Made by a program: the position numbers and the translations under genes | Notes under the pieces: model-generated | Database searches by the model: none | Told to the model about the DNA's origin: nothing | Seen by the model: the letters and a program-made list of their open reading frames with translations, nothing else | IMG/VR virus record: IMGVR_UViG_3300017917_001996 | Coordinates: 62,001 to 126,000 of that record | Strand: one strand, 5' to 3' | DNA from: a virus | Length of the DNA: 64,000 bases | In this document: one piece after another, positions 41,001 through 49,305 of the stretch | Layout of the letters: the number at the start of each line of letters is the position of its first letter | Numbering within the stretch: position 1 is the stretch's first letter

Positions 41001-43210
41001 CGATTAAATTTAAAACCAGCTGTAATGTAGTTAAATGTAGCAGGTTGTTCTAGTGTCAGTGTATTATTGTTAAGAATATTTTTTACTTTACCAATAAACA
41101 ATCCTTGCAGAGTATATAGCACAGTACCGGGCTCAATTTGTTGAACAAATGATGTCTTTGGATATTGAGCTGCTAGTGTACCATCAACTACTTCGTTGCT
41201 GCCATTTCTGACTGTAATGATACCAGTACCGGTTGCATCAAAAACTGTAGTTGTAGTCTGGTCAATAAATTCTATTTTATAAACTTTTGATCTCACTACT
41301 GGATCAGAATCTGATGGGAATACTACTAACTGCCCTTCTTTGATACCTAAATTTTTAATGGCAGCATCAGCGGGATTACGGTTAGTTAACAAATCAAATG
41401 CGTCTGCAATCGGTGTTGTTCCGATTCTATCATAGCAGCGATCGATAATACCTAAGAACACTCTTCCGTGATTAAACAACTGAATGTCTGGATCAAATTC
41501 AATGATAGGACGACGTGCACGATTTTCTGCAACAATTTCGGGTACAGTTTTGGTATACTCTGCTGTTTTGAGTAAGACATCAATGTGTATCCAACGATTT
41601 AATCTAGACCATGCGTTTAAATCCTTGGATGCACGGTGCATAACAATATACTCAGGTTTAACACTACCGAAGATTGGTTCATCCCACGGCCCTTGGTCAA
41701 ATCCTATTGTGTCCCAAGGAACTGAACTTTCTGGTAATTCACTTTCAATGGGAATTAATAAAGAGAAGTCAACCAACTTAATGCTTTTACCGACGCCCTC
41801 AACAATGTAAGATTTGTTATGATACGAGCTAGGAGTTACAGTGTTGTCGAATTGAACCTTCATGCCATTAGAGAAGACGACTCCGCTAGGACTTGTGTAG
41901 GAAGTTTTGCCTACAATATCAGCATCGACGTTAATTCTATTACCAGGAGAATCAACAATGTGAAGTTTTCCAACAAACTTTGAGTCAGAACCGTCGGTGT
42001 AGTACAAAACAGAAAGAGGAGCAGTAATTTGTCTTGCTGACTCAAACTGTCCCGAAGAGTTTTTAAAAAATTCATTGCCAGCATTAACAGTTCCGTGGAT
42101 GCTGCGAATTCTTGTACTAACAGCAATGTCGACTACAAATTCAAAACGAATACGTGGTGTTCTGTATGTGCCGTTATATAGAGAACTATCTTCAACAATT
42201 TTTACTTTCCAAATTCCTCTTCTTAGCGCATCAGGAACATAACTACCAGAATAATAAGTCCAATCGGCATTGGCGTTGCTAGAGTTTACAAAAACAATAA
42301 ACTCACCTTCAGGAAATCTTGTAGATCCATCGATGTCGTTTAATAGTTGAGCATGTTGAGGATTTGCAGAGTTACGTCGAGGATCGTCATTGGCTAAAGA
42401 TGGTGCCCATATACGACCGTCTAACGACGAAAATGTATCGTTGACTGCATAATGAATATAGTCAATTAGAGGATTTTTTAGATAATGATCTTGTGCATCG
42501 CGCTCGGGTACAGTAAATGAGATAATACCTTGCGTAGCACCGTTGTTAGTAACACCAAAAATATCTCTAGTAGAGACGGTTGGAGAATATTGTTTTTTAC
42601 CACTGGTTCCAGGTTCTGTTTGAATCCAAAACCCACCTGTTTGTAGAACTGAAAAGTAATATGTTGCGCCACGAACTAAGGTTAGGTCAGGGTTATCTAC
42701 AGTACCGGTTAAATCAGTCCTATAGCCATTGGTACTGCGTCCAATGGTATATACTTCGTTATTATTAGGTGTACCGGCAGTAATAGTAATTGTTGCCGGG
42801 CCGTTTGGCATCCAGTAGTACTGAGAGAAATTTGAGAGTTTGTCAAGGTCGATACAAGGATCGTAATTATAGTAGTCAGCCTTAAACAAACGGTCATGGT
42901 TAGACTTAATACCGCCGTAGTACTCAACCTTATTAATCAGATCTTTATAATCAACATATAAATTAACAACATTGTTATTTTCAACAACAACAGCAGGTTC
43001 AAGTTGATAATTTTGTCTATCGTCGGTGGGCTCGATAAGATAATTGTCACTTGCACTATATGCAGTAGAAAATTTTCTTCCCACAAAACCATTTATTTTA
43101 GTCAGCGATGGCTCGCTAATTAATTGGTCTAGCGTAACATTTAGAAACTTTTTGTTAGTTTCTGATCTAAAAATTTCTGGAAGAAAATTGATTGTCTTTC
43201 TAATGGCCAT
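32003..43210 (-). CDS. Giant virion structural protein with YHYH domain, 3735 aa
   Basis: At 11.2 kb this is the largest gene in the window. The N terminus (MAIRKTINFLPEIFRSETNK, then KKFLNVTLDQLISEP) and most of its length resemble giant baseplate/tail structural proteins of aquatic T4-like phages. At residues ~2290-2460 there is a YHYH-type domain: APYHTHG, then DGHSKILGFANDGYPIYGPY with G. Later stretches contain repeats of the type GxxYIITxxGxTNFVxxGAxxNxxGxxFTAxxAGTGTG (at ~2990 and ~3520). The same motif also occurs in the gp6-like neighbour. It lies directly after gp6 in transcription order. Probable role: baseplate periphery or fibre anchoring. The YHYH role is unknown. Confidence 0.85.
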   Translation of the reverse strand: MAIRKTINFLPEIFRSETNKKFLNVTLDQLISEPSLTKINGFVGRKFSTAYSASDNYLIEPTDDRQNYQLEPAVVVENNNVVNLYVDYKDLINKVEYYGGIKSNHDRLFKADYYNYDPCIDLDKLSNFSQYYWMPNGPATITITAGTPNNNEVYTIGRSTNGYRTDLTGTVDNPDLTLVRGATYYFSVLQTGGFWIQTEPGTSGKKQYSPTVSTRDIFGVTNNGATQGIISFTVPERDAQDHYLKNPLIDYIHYAVNDTFSSLDGRIWAPSLANDDPRRNSANPQHAQLLNDIDGSTRFPEGEFIVFVNSSNANADWTYYSGSYVPDALRRGIWKVKIVEDSSLYNGTYRTPRIRFEFVVDIAVSTRIRSIHGTVNAGNEFFKNSSGQFESARQITAPLSVLYYTDGSDSKFVGKLHIVDSPGNRINVDADIVGKTSYTSPSGVVFSNGMKVQFDNTVTPSSYHNKSYIVEGVGKSIKLVDFSLLIPIESELPESSVPWDTIGFDQGPWDEPIFGSVKPEYIVMHRASKDLNAWSRLNRWIHIDVLLKTAEYTKTVPEIVAENRARRPIIEFDPDIQLFNHGRVFLGIIDRCYDRIGTTPIADAFDLLTNRNPADAAIKNLGIKEGQLVVFPSDSDPVVRSKVYKIEFIDQTTTTVFDATGTGIITVRNGSNEVVDGTLAAQYPKTSFVQQIEPGTVLYTLQGLFIGKVKNILNNNTLTLEQPATFNYITAGFKFNRPRIIITEHKTAVSYDSVVINSGANAKKSYWFNGSNWVQSQWKSGANQDPLFDVVDDQGISFGNESSYPKTTFAGCKVFGYTRGTSAVDSILGFSLKYSNTGNSFADINFTNYFDTDSFTYKPYLFESKQILTGYLQHNVSRETYVKTSVWPKVTEQTKQYQHIKHTFDGVTNYFEIDVLPADEIDQPNLKVYVNNKIVDDSLIEIRTVGVLKAIYIDTVLETGDDIDIIIYSKQTSSLGYYNIPLNLELNPQNILINAVTLGQMQNHWSRILNNTNNLVGAPLGKNNSRDIGKFGAGTLLQHSATLVNTALFLNDPQVNFINSLDFARREYQKFKNKFLELCVSMSELDPEDPSSGIETILSSINAVKNISFPWFYSDMLPWGKNYVVEEFKILNSSNKTHYINEIFTEIGIDIYPGKKTSKAISVYLNKKLLTLGKDYSIGPTTPTIQLSSSLTVATGDILTVKGYLDTDGNYVPETPTKLGLYPKFVPEIFTDNTYRNPVQVIQGHDGSLTPVFNDLRDNYLLELETRIYNNIKIQYNKDLFDIHSVIPGKFRTTEYSIREYNQILTGEFLKWAGNNQLSFTKNPYFLSNDQFTWNYNQTDDTINDEPLLGHWRGIYKYIYDTDRPHTHPWEMLGFTEKPTWWETRYGIAPYKSNNTVLWTDLENGFNFGNNAVDNRFKRPGLKNIIPVDGLGNLLPPPGARLVRSFNGTKFSQNFVIGDNGPVEEAWRRTSEFPFAVQRAMALMKPAMYFGLLFDTTSYYKDTDTDSYLIKDSKLRPNGKRITINGETINGEINRSLGYINWIHGYLTNLGVDAVEKIRGLLDNNEIKLGYKIAGYTDKKYLTALVEQFSPGSTNTSVIIPDENYLVHLNNGIAVTKATYSAVIVEKTATGYSISGYDLKNPFFTVIPSEFNGSYYTIQSADSDAVIFENYRSEKIVVPYGYEFTNKQQVVDFLIGYQRYLVSQGFVFNQYSPELTHVLDWTLSAKEFLTWSEQGWREGNIVVLSPASNSILFFNETFVVDQITNQTQRSKILGPNFNVIPLNEISVNRETNLTTVTVVSGQTIALAELELVQKEHVLIFDNVTVFNDILYKPELGTRQYRIKLIGNKTTDWQGGLEPPGFIYNTGKVDDWKQNQDYIKGDIVRYKDKNYTAIQDIAGTTAFNFDNWSILDRKIDSGLSPNFAHNAQKFEEVYNVDSVSLDEDFGKFSTGLIGFRNRPFLENLGMDQTTQVKFYQGYIKEKGTKNSTTALFGRYFDNVKSSVEMYEEWAVRVGEYGALRSNQSIDLILDEAKFKANPSAFKLLNYDDDSNDTVNTIKPNQLINNPLNYRAPIFINRNSLKETETDIKTAGYVNYNDIDGTIFDISKYSEIGSNILSSLDDGYKLWAAKDFNEDWQVYQARATDNELILLEYALDNKIKLTFKYDHGLQIGDVFAIRNFDSNFNGFYQVVNTEEYNTVVAFITLALANVLDTTGSIQSSGEMFIFEPCRYATVTDRDADYTKLPRNTGDFAWVDTTEDGRWAVYSYVRGTLGNYSGRHSAWGIKNGSINIRTTGAPYHTHGKTVSSAVDQHYNRIWPLNGGKDIPAVTEVAATGITGYWLNGVPVTAPSVSGYAPGDYLLISDYDYNLVYSNYGVLDKDAAGGILSESGMYSYNSFTFENAWETGIGTTVDKPGTAEIEEIKYLAGSLRHPDGHSKILGFANDGYPIYGPYGYAIKGNKNSPVIKMRSSYRFKNSSYRVVESCNFIQYPMGMFIQDYMFVDGSGTLDQHNGRFCVTPDYPEGTYAYFVTVDNNDNPVYPYVIGPTYYGPISETVNNVVPGLGTPPVTYVLSNGTTWNVQRNQEPKVDLASVGSMYLYNNVDKVILERLDIIDPAKGKILGTALADIDFISSIDPAKYNNGSSTEFLIELESHWGEKQQGTIWWDVDNLRYVDYEQDSLEYRIKHWGEMFPGSTVEVYEWVITDVLPSAYVSSGQQGTPKYANDTAYVTLNRVDPRTGVIKTRYCYWVAGRSEVTLRSKTHSAYTIAGMIKSPVSQGISYVAVLKDNSVMLYNCGQFLSGTNTALHIDYKLKVNEDIIHSEFELFQEGNSKSILNPRIEEKLIDSLIGADISGNKVPDPSLLPKDRLGLSKQPRQTLIIDRLKAVKSVVDYINSVLIQYPITSRIVNKEIVYSDNFYAASTPPTESEYDYNVDNYIQLDYVPELAANALIPGKKYIIISAGTTNFVTLGAANNNPGTVFTASAAGTGTGLCYPRRIFVATDANYNDYWSVYEKNADSTATLVKVQVFDVTNYWRKVDWYEKGFSSKTKINYTVDSFYQTYTLPLSINDVVKVRNNGGNLFELYQYRAGKLKLVGLQDGTIQLNDSLYNKKGYDFYSFDSGPFDLGSTIELRYILKGIKEDIFVKDLANFYNKFLFAIIEYILAEQKYVDWIFKTSFVSIAHKFEGLIQSSSFIKDQQELYRQYIDEVKPYRTKIREYNLNYSATDETSGAAVSDFDLPPYYDSDLERFRSPSGDLSIDSTLLATNPKYRDWANNYTYEVASIEIAERSKGHLNNPDISIISTDTTGSGATAEAAISSIDGSINRITVTNTGSGYINTPIVNISGTGYTPMSKYANLTANVYSNITSNVTGNIISSNITTVSLTNVRNAIGSPRLYNGKIRKVKTVIRFDRVQYTSAVTDWQSNTAYSAGSYVSYQGMGYKNNTGIGIAASVYFDPSKWTPVSSSSFDNANDRIMAYYQPTATMVPKILNRLIDGLDNPQANVVASVDIDSIISGGAFNGETIAPNLITVGEKYIITTLGNTNFVAMGAPENTLGVIFTATAAGTGTGKLVIAIGASAFGGAGGISSEDITINGGAFVSEILSHSPQELLPGSVFDSLNLRMIRKNESNVVVGGYRVFVSMAEDRSKVVVAANVRTVLSQDLNINDTTITVDDGSVLITPVSPSTPGVIYVNGERIEYSAKISTNVLSNIRRGTGGTGAPIVHSAGTMVEGGNTPSTD

Positions 43211-43220
43211 TGTTAACCTT

Positions 43221-46200
43221 TTACTTTACTGTTACTAACCCTTGATTAATTTGGCTGGCAGTAATTGCCGAAATAATTTCTACGTTATCTACCGTTGCAG
43301 CACTAATGATAATTTCGTTTGGTTCAGAATTAATTTGCTGTAAATTTCCAAAAGAGATTGTACTGTCCTTAGGAACAATAATAATGCTGGCAATATTTGG
43401 ACTTAGCACTTTATGTAGGTATGCTGCTAGTTCACTGAAATAGAAGCTTTCACCAAAGTCCCAATTTGTTATATCGAAATATGTGTTAATAGCGTTAACC
43501 ACCGATGTTTTAATGTCGGCGTCACTGATGTTGAGATTAGGATTCTTAACTACCTTGAATGTAGCTTGTAAGTTGTTTGCAGCTTTATCGCCAAAAATTG
43601 GCTTATAAGATGCACTATGGAAAACAATACTATCACTGATTGCTTTAATATTGTTTAGGTCACTAAATTCTAATGCCAGCTCGTTGCTGGTAGGCATGGC
43701 AGGCTCCGGGATTGTATTTGTTGTGTCTGCAATCCACAATCTATAACTTTCATTATATTCCGATGTTAGCATATAGATGTCAATAATATTACTTATATTA
43801 GGATCAACTCGGCGAGTATTCGGACTATTGTGTCTGTACTGGTAATATAAATCTCGACGTCCTGTATAAGCAATATACCTTTCTAAAGGTCCGACAATTG
43901 TTTTTCCTGAATCGTCCTGACCGACCGAGTAAAATGTATTTTCTCCAAAAGCGTAATAAACTTGCCCAACAAGTAAAGAATTTTTGTTACCTAATAATGC
44001 GGCTTTGGAAGGGAAGTGCGACAGAATTGCGCCATCCTCAACCAGTACTAAGTTAAAGAATTTATTGTAGCCCGATGTTGCCACAGACTTAAAGAATATT
44101 TTCTTAAATGGTCCGTTAATGGCTGGATTAATCAAGTACTCAAATACCTTAGGATCATCTGGTACACCGTCGTCGTCGGAATCAGCATAGGTAACATAAA
44201 TTCTTGTGTTATCTACATATCCATCATTATCAACTACCTGCTTGTAGACATGCCATGTGCAATCCTTGCCCAATGGATCTGAATTATCAGGTTTCGAATT
44301 AGACTTCAAAACTTTAATTTGATCCTTAATAACTGTAGCCGTCTTGCTGTCATAGATTTTTAAAGATTTATCAAAGTAGAATGTCGTTTCAATAGGGCTG
44401 TGGAATACGAATTCGATACCACGGTAGGTTACTAGATAGTCATTGACGTTATTTCTAAATTCAAATTTAACCATCCAATCTTGTGTTAGATCGTTAACAA
44501 ACTCCCAACTCTGTGAAGTACCATCATAATACAATCCAAAGTTTTCATAACTAGAAACTCGTCCAGCCATAGTCAGTACATATCCTGAACTAAAGTTGTT
44601 TTTGTAAACAGGAACAATTGTTTCTAGTAGCGCACCGGTTGGTACAATGCTGTTTAAAACTACAGGACCCGATCCGTTAGTAAAGTTACCAACACCGTTG
44701 TTTGTACCGTCACCATATACTTGCATAACTGCGGCATAGAAGTCGATACGATCGGACGAAGTTCTTGGCTTGCCCGGAACTAGTGTATTTGATGCATTAA
44801 AATAGTATCCTGGTGGTGCTGCAAATTTTAGTACAGCACCCGGTCGGATGTATCTTGTATTTGTAGTTGACGACATTGACACCGAAAGCGGTGCATTATT
44901 TCTTACAAAGTAACCTGTTGCGCTGTTATTACCAGTTGTACTCAAGTTCCATAGCGGAACTTCTAAAGCTGTACCCGACCCAACACCAATGTTTGTACCG
45001 GCAGCAGTTGCTTGGAAGTATGTTCCTTCTTTGTTTTCAGCTGCACCAATCTGTGTAAAGTCTGTAAGGTCAACAGACGTAATAAGATAGTATCTTCCTA
45101 CAATAAATCCGCCGGCGCTAACAACGCTAGACAAAGGAGGCACTGTTTCTACATTGCTATAATAGTAGTGCATCATTTCTTTGCTAGCAAGAATGTCGTT
45201 AATTACATTGTTATATAGAACTTTTTGTATGTCGTTAGTATTGTTAAATTTAAAATTAAAAGATCTAACATATTCGTTACGATATAGAACACCGTCTTGC
45301 CCAAATATATTTGTGCTGGAATATTTGCCAGTAGTGTCTAATACGTCAAGGTAGCGACTTAGTCCTGCACTGGTACGATTAATACTCTTAGCTTTAACAA
45401 TCTTACTAAAACTAGTATAAGGCAAGATGTTGTAATCTTCGCCTGTGATCATTCTGTTTTGTGTGTAGTATTGTTGCGGAGCTTTTTGTCTGATATCATC
45501 AGCAGTTTCTCTAGCAGCCGCATTGGTAACTGTATAACGTAGGCTAGCACGGAAAGTAATTGTTTCAGTCCTATTATCTCTACTAGTGTAATTAAAAGAT
45601 ACTGTAATAGAACGCATTTCCTCTGGAGTAACTTTGTAACTAAACCCGTTAGAAGTGCGATGGTACAATCTAAAATTACCTTGAGGGACGTTAGAATAGG
45701 ATCCGTCGCCGAATGCTAAACTAATCTGGTCAGCAGCTCTGGTATTGATTTGGTACAAATCACGTTCTTCTACTGTGTTGTAGATAACGTTAATGCCAGC
45801 TGTAGAAGGAACAGGAGTCCATAGGTTCTTTGTAGAACCGTTGCTGTTCAAACTGTACAGCCATACGTCTGTGTTGTTAATGTTGTTAACGTTAATATCA
45901 ACAACTTTGTTTGGTGTTGCTTCATTAATAACAAAATCAGAACTAGCTAGTTCTCCTTGCTTAAAATAGAAGAAGTATCCTGTATTATTGCTAGCATTAC
46001 CATTATTATCATTGCGGTATAAGAAATTAAATGGTTTGCTAAAGTTAGGTGGAACTTCATAAACATAGGACTTACCTATGCTGCTAGCACTGACAATTTC
46101 AAAATTAGTTTTTCTATTTTCAATGGTAGTTTCAAATCTGAACACAGGAACAATGTTAGGAAGTACGTTAAGACTGTACTCGTCGTTTCTAATTCCATTG

Positions 46201-46736
46201 ATAACCTGACTGTTGCCAGGCTTGCCAACCATTTGATTACTAATCAATGACGAATTGATAATTGTGGTAAATTGCTCAAGCCAGTTTTCGTTGGCTGGAT
46301 CATCCCAGAGAACTGTAGTATTGCTTAAATTAATACCATCACTGTCAAATAGATTTTCTGTAGTTGAAACACTATCAATCTTTAAGAACCCACTAGCAGG
46401 AATGCTCCTCTTAGGATTGTAACTGATTAGTTTGGCTAATTTTAAAATACTATCACGACGTTCAGCAGTATCTAAAAAGTTTTCTCGTGCGTTTAGGTCT
46501 GTTCTAAATGCTAGGTTTTGGCCAAGGAAGGCAATTAAGTCAATAAGTGCAATGAATTCACTACTTTCGGTAAAGTCGTTGAAGTCTTCTGGGTAGTAGA
46601 GCTTGATATAATCTATCATGCTCTTACGCAGAGTTTCAAAATCGTAGGTGGTGAAGTCGGCTTCTCTGAAAGTTTGATAAACTTTCTTCCAGTTTTCTGC
46701 GGCTAGTAAGCCTGTTTGTCGTGAAATAATTGCCAT
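43221..46736 (-). CDS. 6: Baseplate wedge protein gp6
   Basis: A 1171-residue baseplate J-like protein equivalent to T4 gp6, the dimer that joins wedges into a ring. The N terminus MAIISRQTGLLAAENWKKVY, then DFTTYDFETLRKSMIDYIKL and SSEFIALIDLIAFLGQNLAF, is the classic gp6 opening. GEDYNILPYTSFSKIVKAKS in the middle and a C-terminal alpha/beta domain support it. It is longer than T4 gp6 (660 aa). An insertion at ~545-580 carries GFIVGRYYLITSVDLTDFTQ, a motif shared with the giant gene downstream. A late-promoter-like box lies 21 bases upstream. Confidence 0.92.
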   Translation of the reverse strand: MAIISRQTGLLAAENWKKVYQTFREADFTTYDFETLRKSMIDYIKLYYPEDFNDFTESSEFIALIDLIAFLGQNLAFRTDLNARENFLDTAERRDSILKLAKLISYNPKRSIPASGFLKIDSVSTTENLFDSDGINLSNTTVLWDDPANENWLEQFTTIINSSLISNQMVGKPGNSQVINGIRNDEYSLNVLPNIVPVFRFETTIENRKTNFEIVSASSIGKSYVYEVPPNFSKPFNFLYRNDNNGNASNNTGYFFYFKQGELASSDFVINEATPNKVVDINVNNINNTDVWLYSLNSNGSTKNLWTPVPSTAGINVIYNTVEERDLYQINTRAADQISLAFGDGSYSNVPQGNFRLYHRTSNGFSYKVTPEEMRSITVSFNYTSRDNRTETITFRASLRYTVTNAAARETADDIRQKAPQQYYTQNRMITGEDYNILPYTSFSKIVKAKSINRTSAGLSRYLDVLDTTGKYSSTNIFGQDGVLYRNEYVRSFNFKFNNTNDIQKVLYNNVINDILASKEMMHYYYSNVETVPPLSSVVSAGGFIVGRYYLITSVDLTDFTQIGAAENKEGTYFQATAAGTNIGVGSGTALEVPLWNLSTTGNNSATGYFVRNNAPLSVSMSSTTNTRYIRPGAVLKFAAPPGYYFNASNTLVPGKPRTSSDRIDFYAAVMQVYGDGTNNGVGNFTNGSGPVVLNSIVPTGALLETIVPVYKNNFSSGYVLTMAGRVSSYENFGLYYDGTSQSWEFVNDLTQDWMVKFEFRNNVNDYLVTYRGIEFVFHSPIETTFYFDKSLKIYDSKTATVIKDQIKVLKSNSKPDNSDPLGKDCTWHVYKQVVDNDGYVDNTRIYVTYADSDDDGVPDDPKVFEYLINPAINGPFKKIFFKSVATSGYNKFFNLVLVEDGAILSHFPSKAALLGNKNSLLVGQVYYAFGENTFYSVGQDDSGKTIVGPLERYIAYTGRRDLYYQYRHNSPNTRRVDPNISNIIDIYMLTSEYNESYRLWIADTTNTIPEPAMPTSNELALEFSDLNNIKAISDSIVFHSASYKPIFGDKAANNLQATFKVVKNPNLNISDADIKTSVVNAINTYFDITNWDFGESFYFSELAAYLHKVLSPNIASIIIVPKDSTISFGNLQQINSEPNEIIISAATVDNVEIISAITASQINQGLVTVK

Positions 46737-46757
46737 AGCAAATCAACTAATTTATGT

Positions 46758-46765
46758 ATTTATTG
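46758..46765 (-). promoter_or_regulatory. Late promoter-like AATAAATA before gp6
   Basis: Minus-strand AATAAATA, seven of eight matches to the T4 late consensus, 21 bases before the gp6 start. It would drive gp6, the giant gene and the fibre genes. Confidence 0.6.
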
Positions 46766-46790
46766 CCTTAAAATATGACTAGATAATGCA

Positions 46791-47165
46791 TCAAGCCACA
46801 GTAAGAGCCCTGGTAGTCCTGTCAAATTGTAATCGCAATGCCTGTGACTGGTTAGTCAGTACATATCTCAATTCCAATTCAATTTGTATTCCGTGATCCA
46901 ATTCAGTAATTGTAACGTTGTCAGCAATTATCCTTGGATCATAATTTACAATAGTCTTAATATCTTCAGTAATTAACTCTCTGACATTGTCAGACATTTG
47001 TTCAAAAAGTAAATCCCAGATAATTGTGCCAAATTTTGGATTCATTAGCTTTTCACCTTTACGAATTGAAAAGTGATTAAAGAGGTCTTGGCAAACTAAC
47101 TCAAAGTCAGTTAACCTGAATTTGCGTTGGCGATTGTATGTACTGAATCCAGAATATGTAACCAT
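46791..47165 (-). CDS. 25: Baseplate wedge protein gp25
   Basis: A 124-residue gp25-like wedge subunit, related to sheath-initiator proteins of contractile tails. Diagnostic stretches are the N-terminal FRLTDFELVCQDLFNHFSIR and KGEKLMNPKFGTIIWDLLFE ('G-E-x-x-x-P-x-F-G-x-x-x'), then ITEDIKTIVNYDPRI and a beta-rich end. Length is as in T4 (132 aa). It lies between gp5 and gp6 in transcription order, the usual neighbourhood. Confidence 0.93.
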   Translation of the reverse strand: MVTYSGFSTYNRQRKFRLTDFELVCQDLFNHFSIRKGEKLMNPKFGTIIWDLLFEQMSDNVRELITEDIKTIVNYDPRIIADNVTITELDHGIQIELELRYVLTNQSQALRLQFDRTTRALTVA

Positions 47166-47173
47166 AGTAATAT

Positions 47174-49300
47174 TTAACCTTTCTTAGATAGCACATCAAC
47201 TGCGTATCGACCTTGGTTGAAGTAAGTGGTTCCTGTGGTGCCATTAGCATCAGCACCACCACCAGTGACTCTCCATCTGGTTGCTCCACCTGCACCTAAT
47301 AGGTGACTGGTTGCTAACATGCCTGCAACTGTACTAGAATCGTCGCCGGCTCTAATTCCACCAGTTTTTGTTAGTGTAGAATAATTATTCTGTAATAAGT
47401 TGTCCATGGCTTTTTCTTGCACCGAACCATTATTTAAGAAATCGGACTTAGATGTAATTCCGTCCTTACCAGTCCAACTACTTGGGTACTGTAGTGCAGA
47501 AGTTCCATACTTGGCATACGCATCAGGTTTGATATATCCTTGATCAACTAGTGCAGCAGATCCAAATTGGTATTTGCCAATGTAGTTTCCGTTTCTAGCT
47601 TCAACCGCATCATATTTAAATCCACTTTCACTGTAACCTAGTTGTGTCTTAAGTGCTTTAGTTTCATCCGTAGATAGAGAACCTACACCAGTCGATGGAG
47701 TAGGATTATCTGCACGATTTAAATAGCTCGGATCAACTGGACGCTTAACACTTTGCCCAGCTGCATTATTGATTCCTGTGCTTTCTCCAGTACCAAAAGT
47801 TGTGTTAGGTGTACCTGTACCAATTGCTCCTCCACCAGAAACAACTTGTCTAGTTTCTCCCCCAGCTGCACCGCTAGCGCCAGCGCCAGCACCTTGTTTG
47901 TCTGACTTAGAACGGGGCCACGGTTCATGTGTCGGAACAATCTTAACAATACTCTTAATTTTACCCGACGACGACTTCCATTTTTGCCCATTTTTTTCGG
48001 CATCAGGAAAGTTATTTGTTTTCATGTCGCTTGGTTTATTAACTGTAGGACCTTTACCTGAGTTAAGTTTAATTTTTGTTCCGTAAAGAGTTAAATCGCC
48101 GCCAGCATTAAAACTACTTGCATTCTTAGCATCTAGATTAATTTTACCCTGGCTACCAATGGCAACGTCGCCACCATAGATAGTTGTTACTTTTCCACTG
48201 ACCAATTTGGTAGTGTCACTTTCTACGTTAAATGCTTTCTTGGATTTAAAGTTTATGCCGGCATCAGCCTGTACATTAAACTCTTTTTCTGTATAAAAGT
48301 TAAAACCTTTTTTGGCTCGAAAACTAACACTTTCTTCACTGTACACATGCAAGTTTCCTGACCCAGTCATTTCCAACCAAACTTTACCTGAGCTGTTAGC
48401 AATGTAAATTATTCCCTCTGAGTCGTTCATCATTATTTGATGACCACCAGCAGTGCGGAAGCGCATTAATTGGTTTTCGCCTTGATAATCGCCATCGTCC
48501 ATGACAAATGTATGTCCACCTTGACGACCGTAGACTTCTAGATTTTTTGTAGTGATCTCGTCACCGGATGGTTGCTCCGGTTCTGTTAAAGGGCGTCCGG
48601 GAGTACTAATTCCAAATACTGCACTAGGACTTTCACGTTGACTACTACTAGTTATTACACCTCTAACTTTATCTTTGTCCAGACCTTGATTGCCAAGTAT
48701 CTTTACTTGATATTCATGTAAAGGTTTCTTTTCTTTATAAAACTCAGCGAACGTTGATTCTTTACCTGTGTTTTCGTTAAACTCAACTACCGGATACGGA
48801 TTACCAGATTCAAAAATTTCACTGGCTGCACTATCTTCTATGTTTGACGAATCAATGTCCTTGCTTGCAGCAATAGCAGGAACCATGTGTTGCCCGAGTT
48901 GATTGGGAACACAGGCAAACCAAAATCCTCGCATTGGGTCGCCAGCAATAAATGTACAAATAACAAAGTTATCAACGTCTGGCGGCGTAAACCACATACC
49001 GTAGGTATGTCTAACAGATTTAAAATCGTTGTCTTTGTTTAGGTTTCCTTTGTCATCAGACGACTGACTAGAGCTTCCAAAGAAGGGGCTAGCATAGTGT
49101 ACTGTACGCCATGAATGTGGATCATCTTCACTACCGCCAAGATCAGAGATCCAAACCTCAAGACGACCAGATCTTAATGTATCAAGGTTATTTTTAATTT
49201 TTCCAATGTAAGGACCTGAATCAAGCCTAAGCCCAGGCGAATCCTCTCGTCTAACGAATAAGGGTAATTTTCGACCAATTCTTTTATCGCTGTTTGACAT
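47174..49300 (-). CDS. 5: Baseplate spike gp5 with OB fold, beta-helix and C-terminal lytic domain
   Basis: A 708-residue tail-spike protein. Residues ~25-155 form the OB-like domain (GPYIGKIKNNLDTLRSGRLE, VHYASPFFG, TYGMWFTPPDVDNFVICTFI). Residues ~245-430 carry the VgrG/gp5-type beta-helix with short repeats (HQIMMNDSEGIIYIANSSGK). A Ser/Gly/Pro linker follows. The last ~155 residues (LGYSESGFKYDAVEARNGNY, IGKYQFGSAALVDQGY) look like a transglycosylase/lysozyme-like muralytic domain with a catalytic-type Glu in SESG. In T4 gp5 the lysozyme lies between OB and helix. Here it follows the helix. It punctures the envelope and clears peptidoglycan during injection. Confidence 0.88.
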   Translation of the reverse strand: MSNSDKRIGRKLPLFVRREDSPGLRLDSGPYIGKIKNNLDTLRSGRLEVWISDLGGSEDDPHSWRTVHYASPFFGSSSQSSDDKGNLNKDNDFKSVRHTYGMWFTPPDVDNFVICTFIAGDPMRGFWFACVPNQLGQHMVPAIAASKDIDSSNIEDSAASEIFESGNPYPVVEFNENTGKESTFAEFYKEKKPLHEYQVKILGNQGLDKDKVRGVITSSSQRESPSAVFGISTPGRPLTEPEQPSGDEITTKNLEVYGRQGGHTFVMDDGDYQGENQLMRFRTAGGHQIMMNDSEGIIYIANSSGKVWLEMTGSGNLHVYSEESVSFRAKKGFNFYTEKEFNVQADAGINFKSKKAFNVESDTTKLVSGKVTTIYGGDVAIGSQGKINLDAKNASSFNAGGDLTLYGTKIKLNSGKGPTVNKPSDMKTNNFPDAEKNGQKWKSSSGKIKSIVKIVPTHEPWPRSKSDKQGAGAGASGAAGGETRQVVSGGGAIGTGTPNTTFGTGESTGINNAAGQSVKRPVDPSYLNRADNPTPSTGVGSLSTDETKALKTQLGYSESGFKYDAVEARNGNYIGKYQFGSAALVDQGYIKPDAYAKYGTSALQYPSSWTGKDGITSKSDFLNNGSVQEKAMDNLLQNNYSTLTKTGGIRAGDDSSTVAGMLATSHLLGAGGATRWRVTGGGADANGTTGTTYFNQGRYAVDVLSKKG

Positions 49301-49305
49301 TATTA

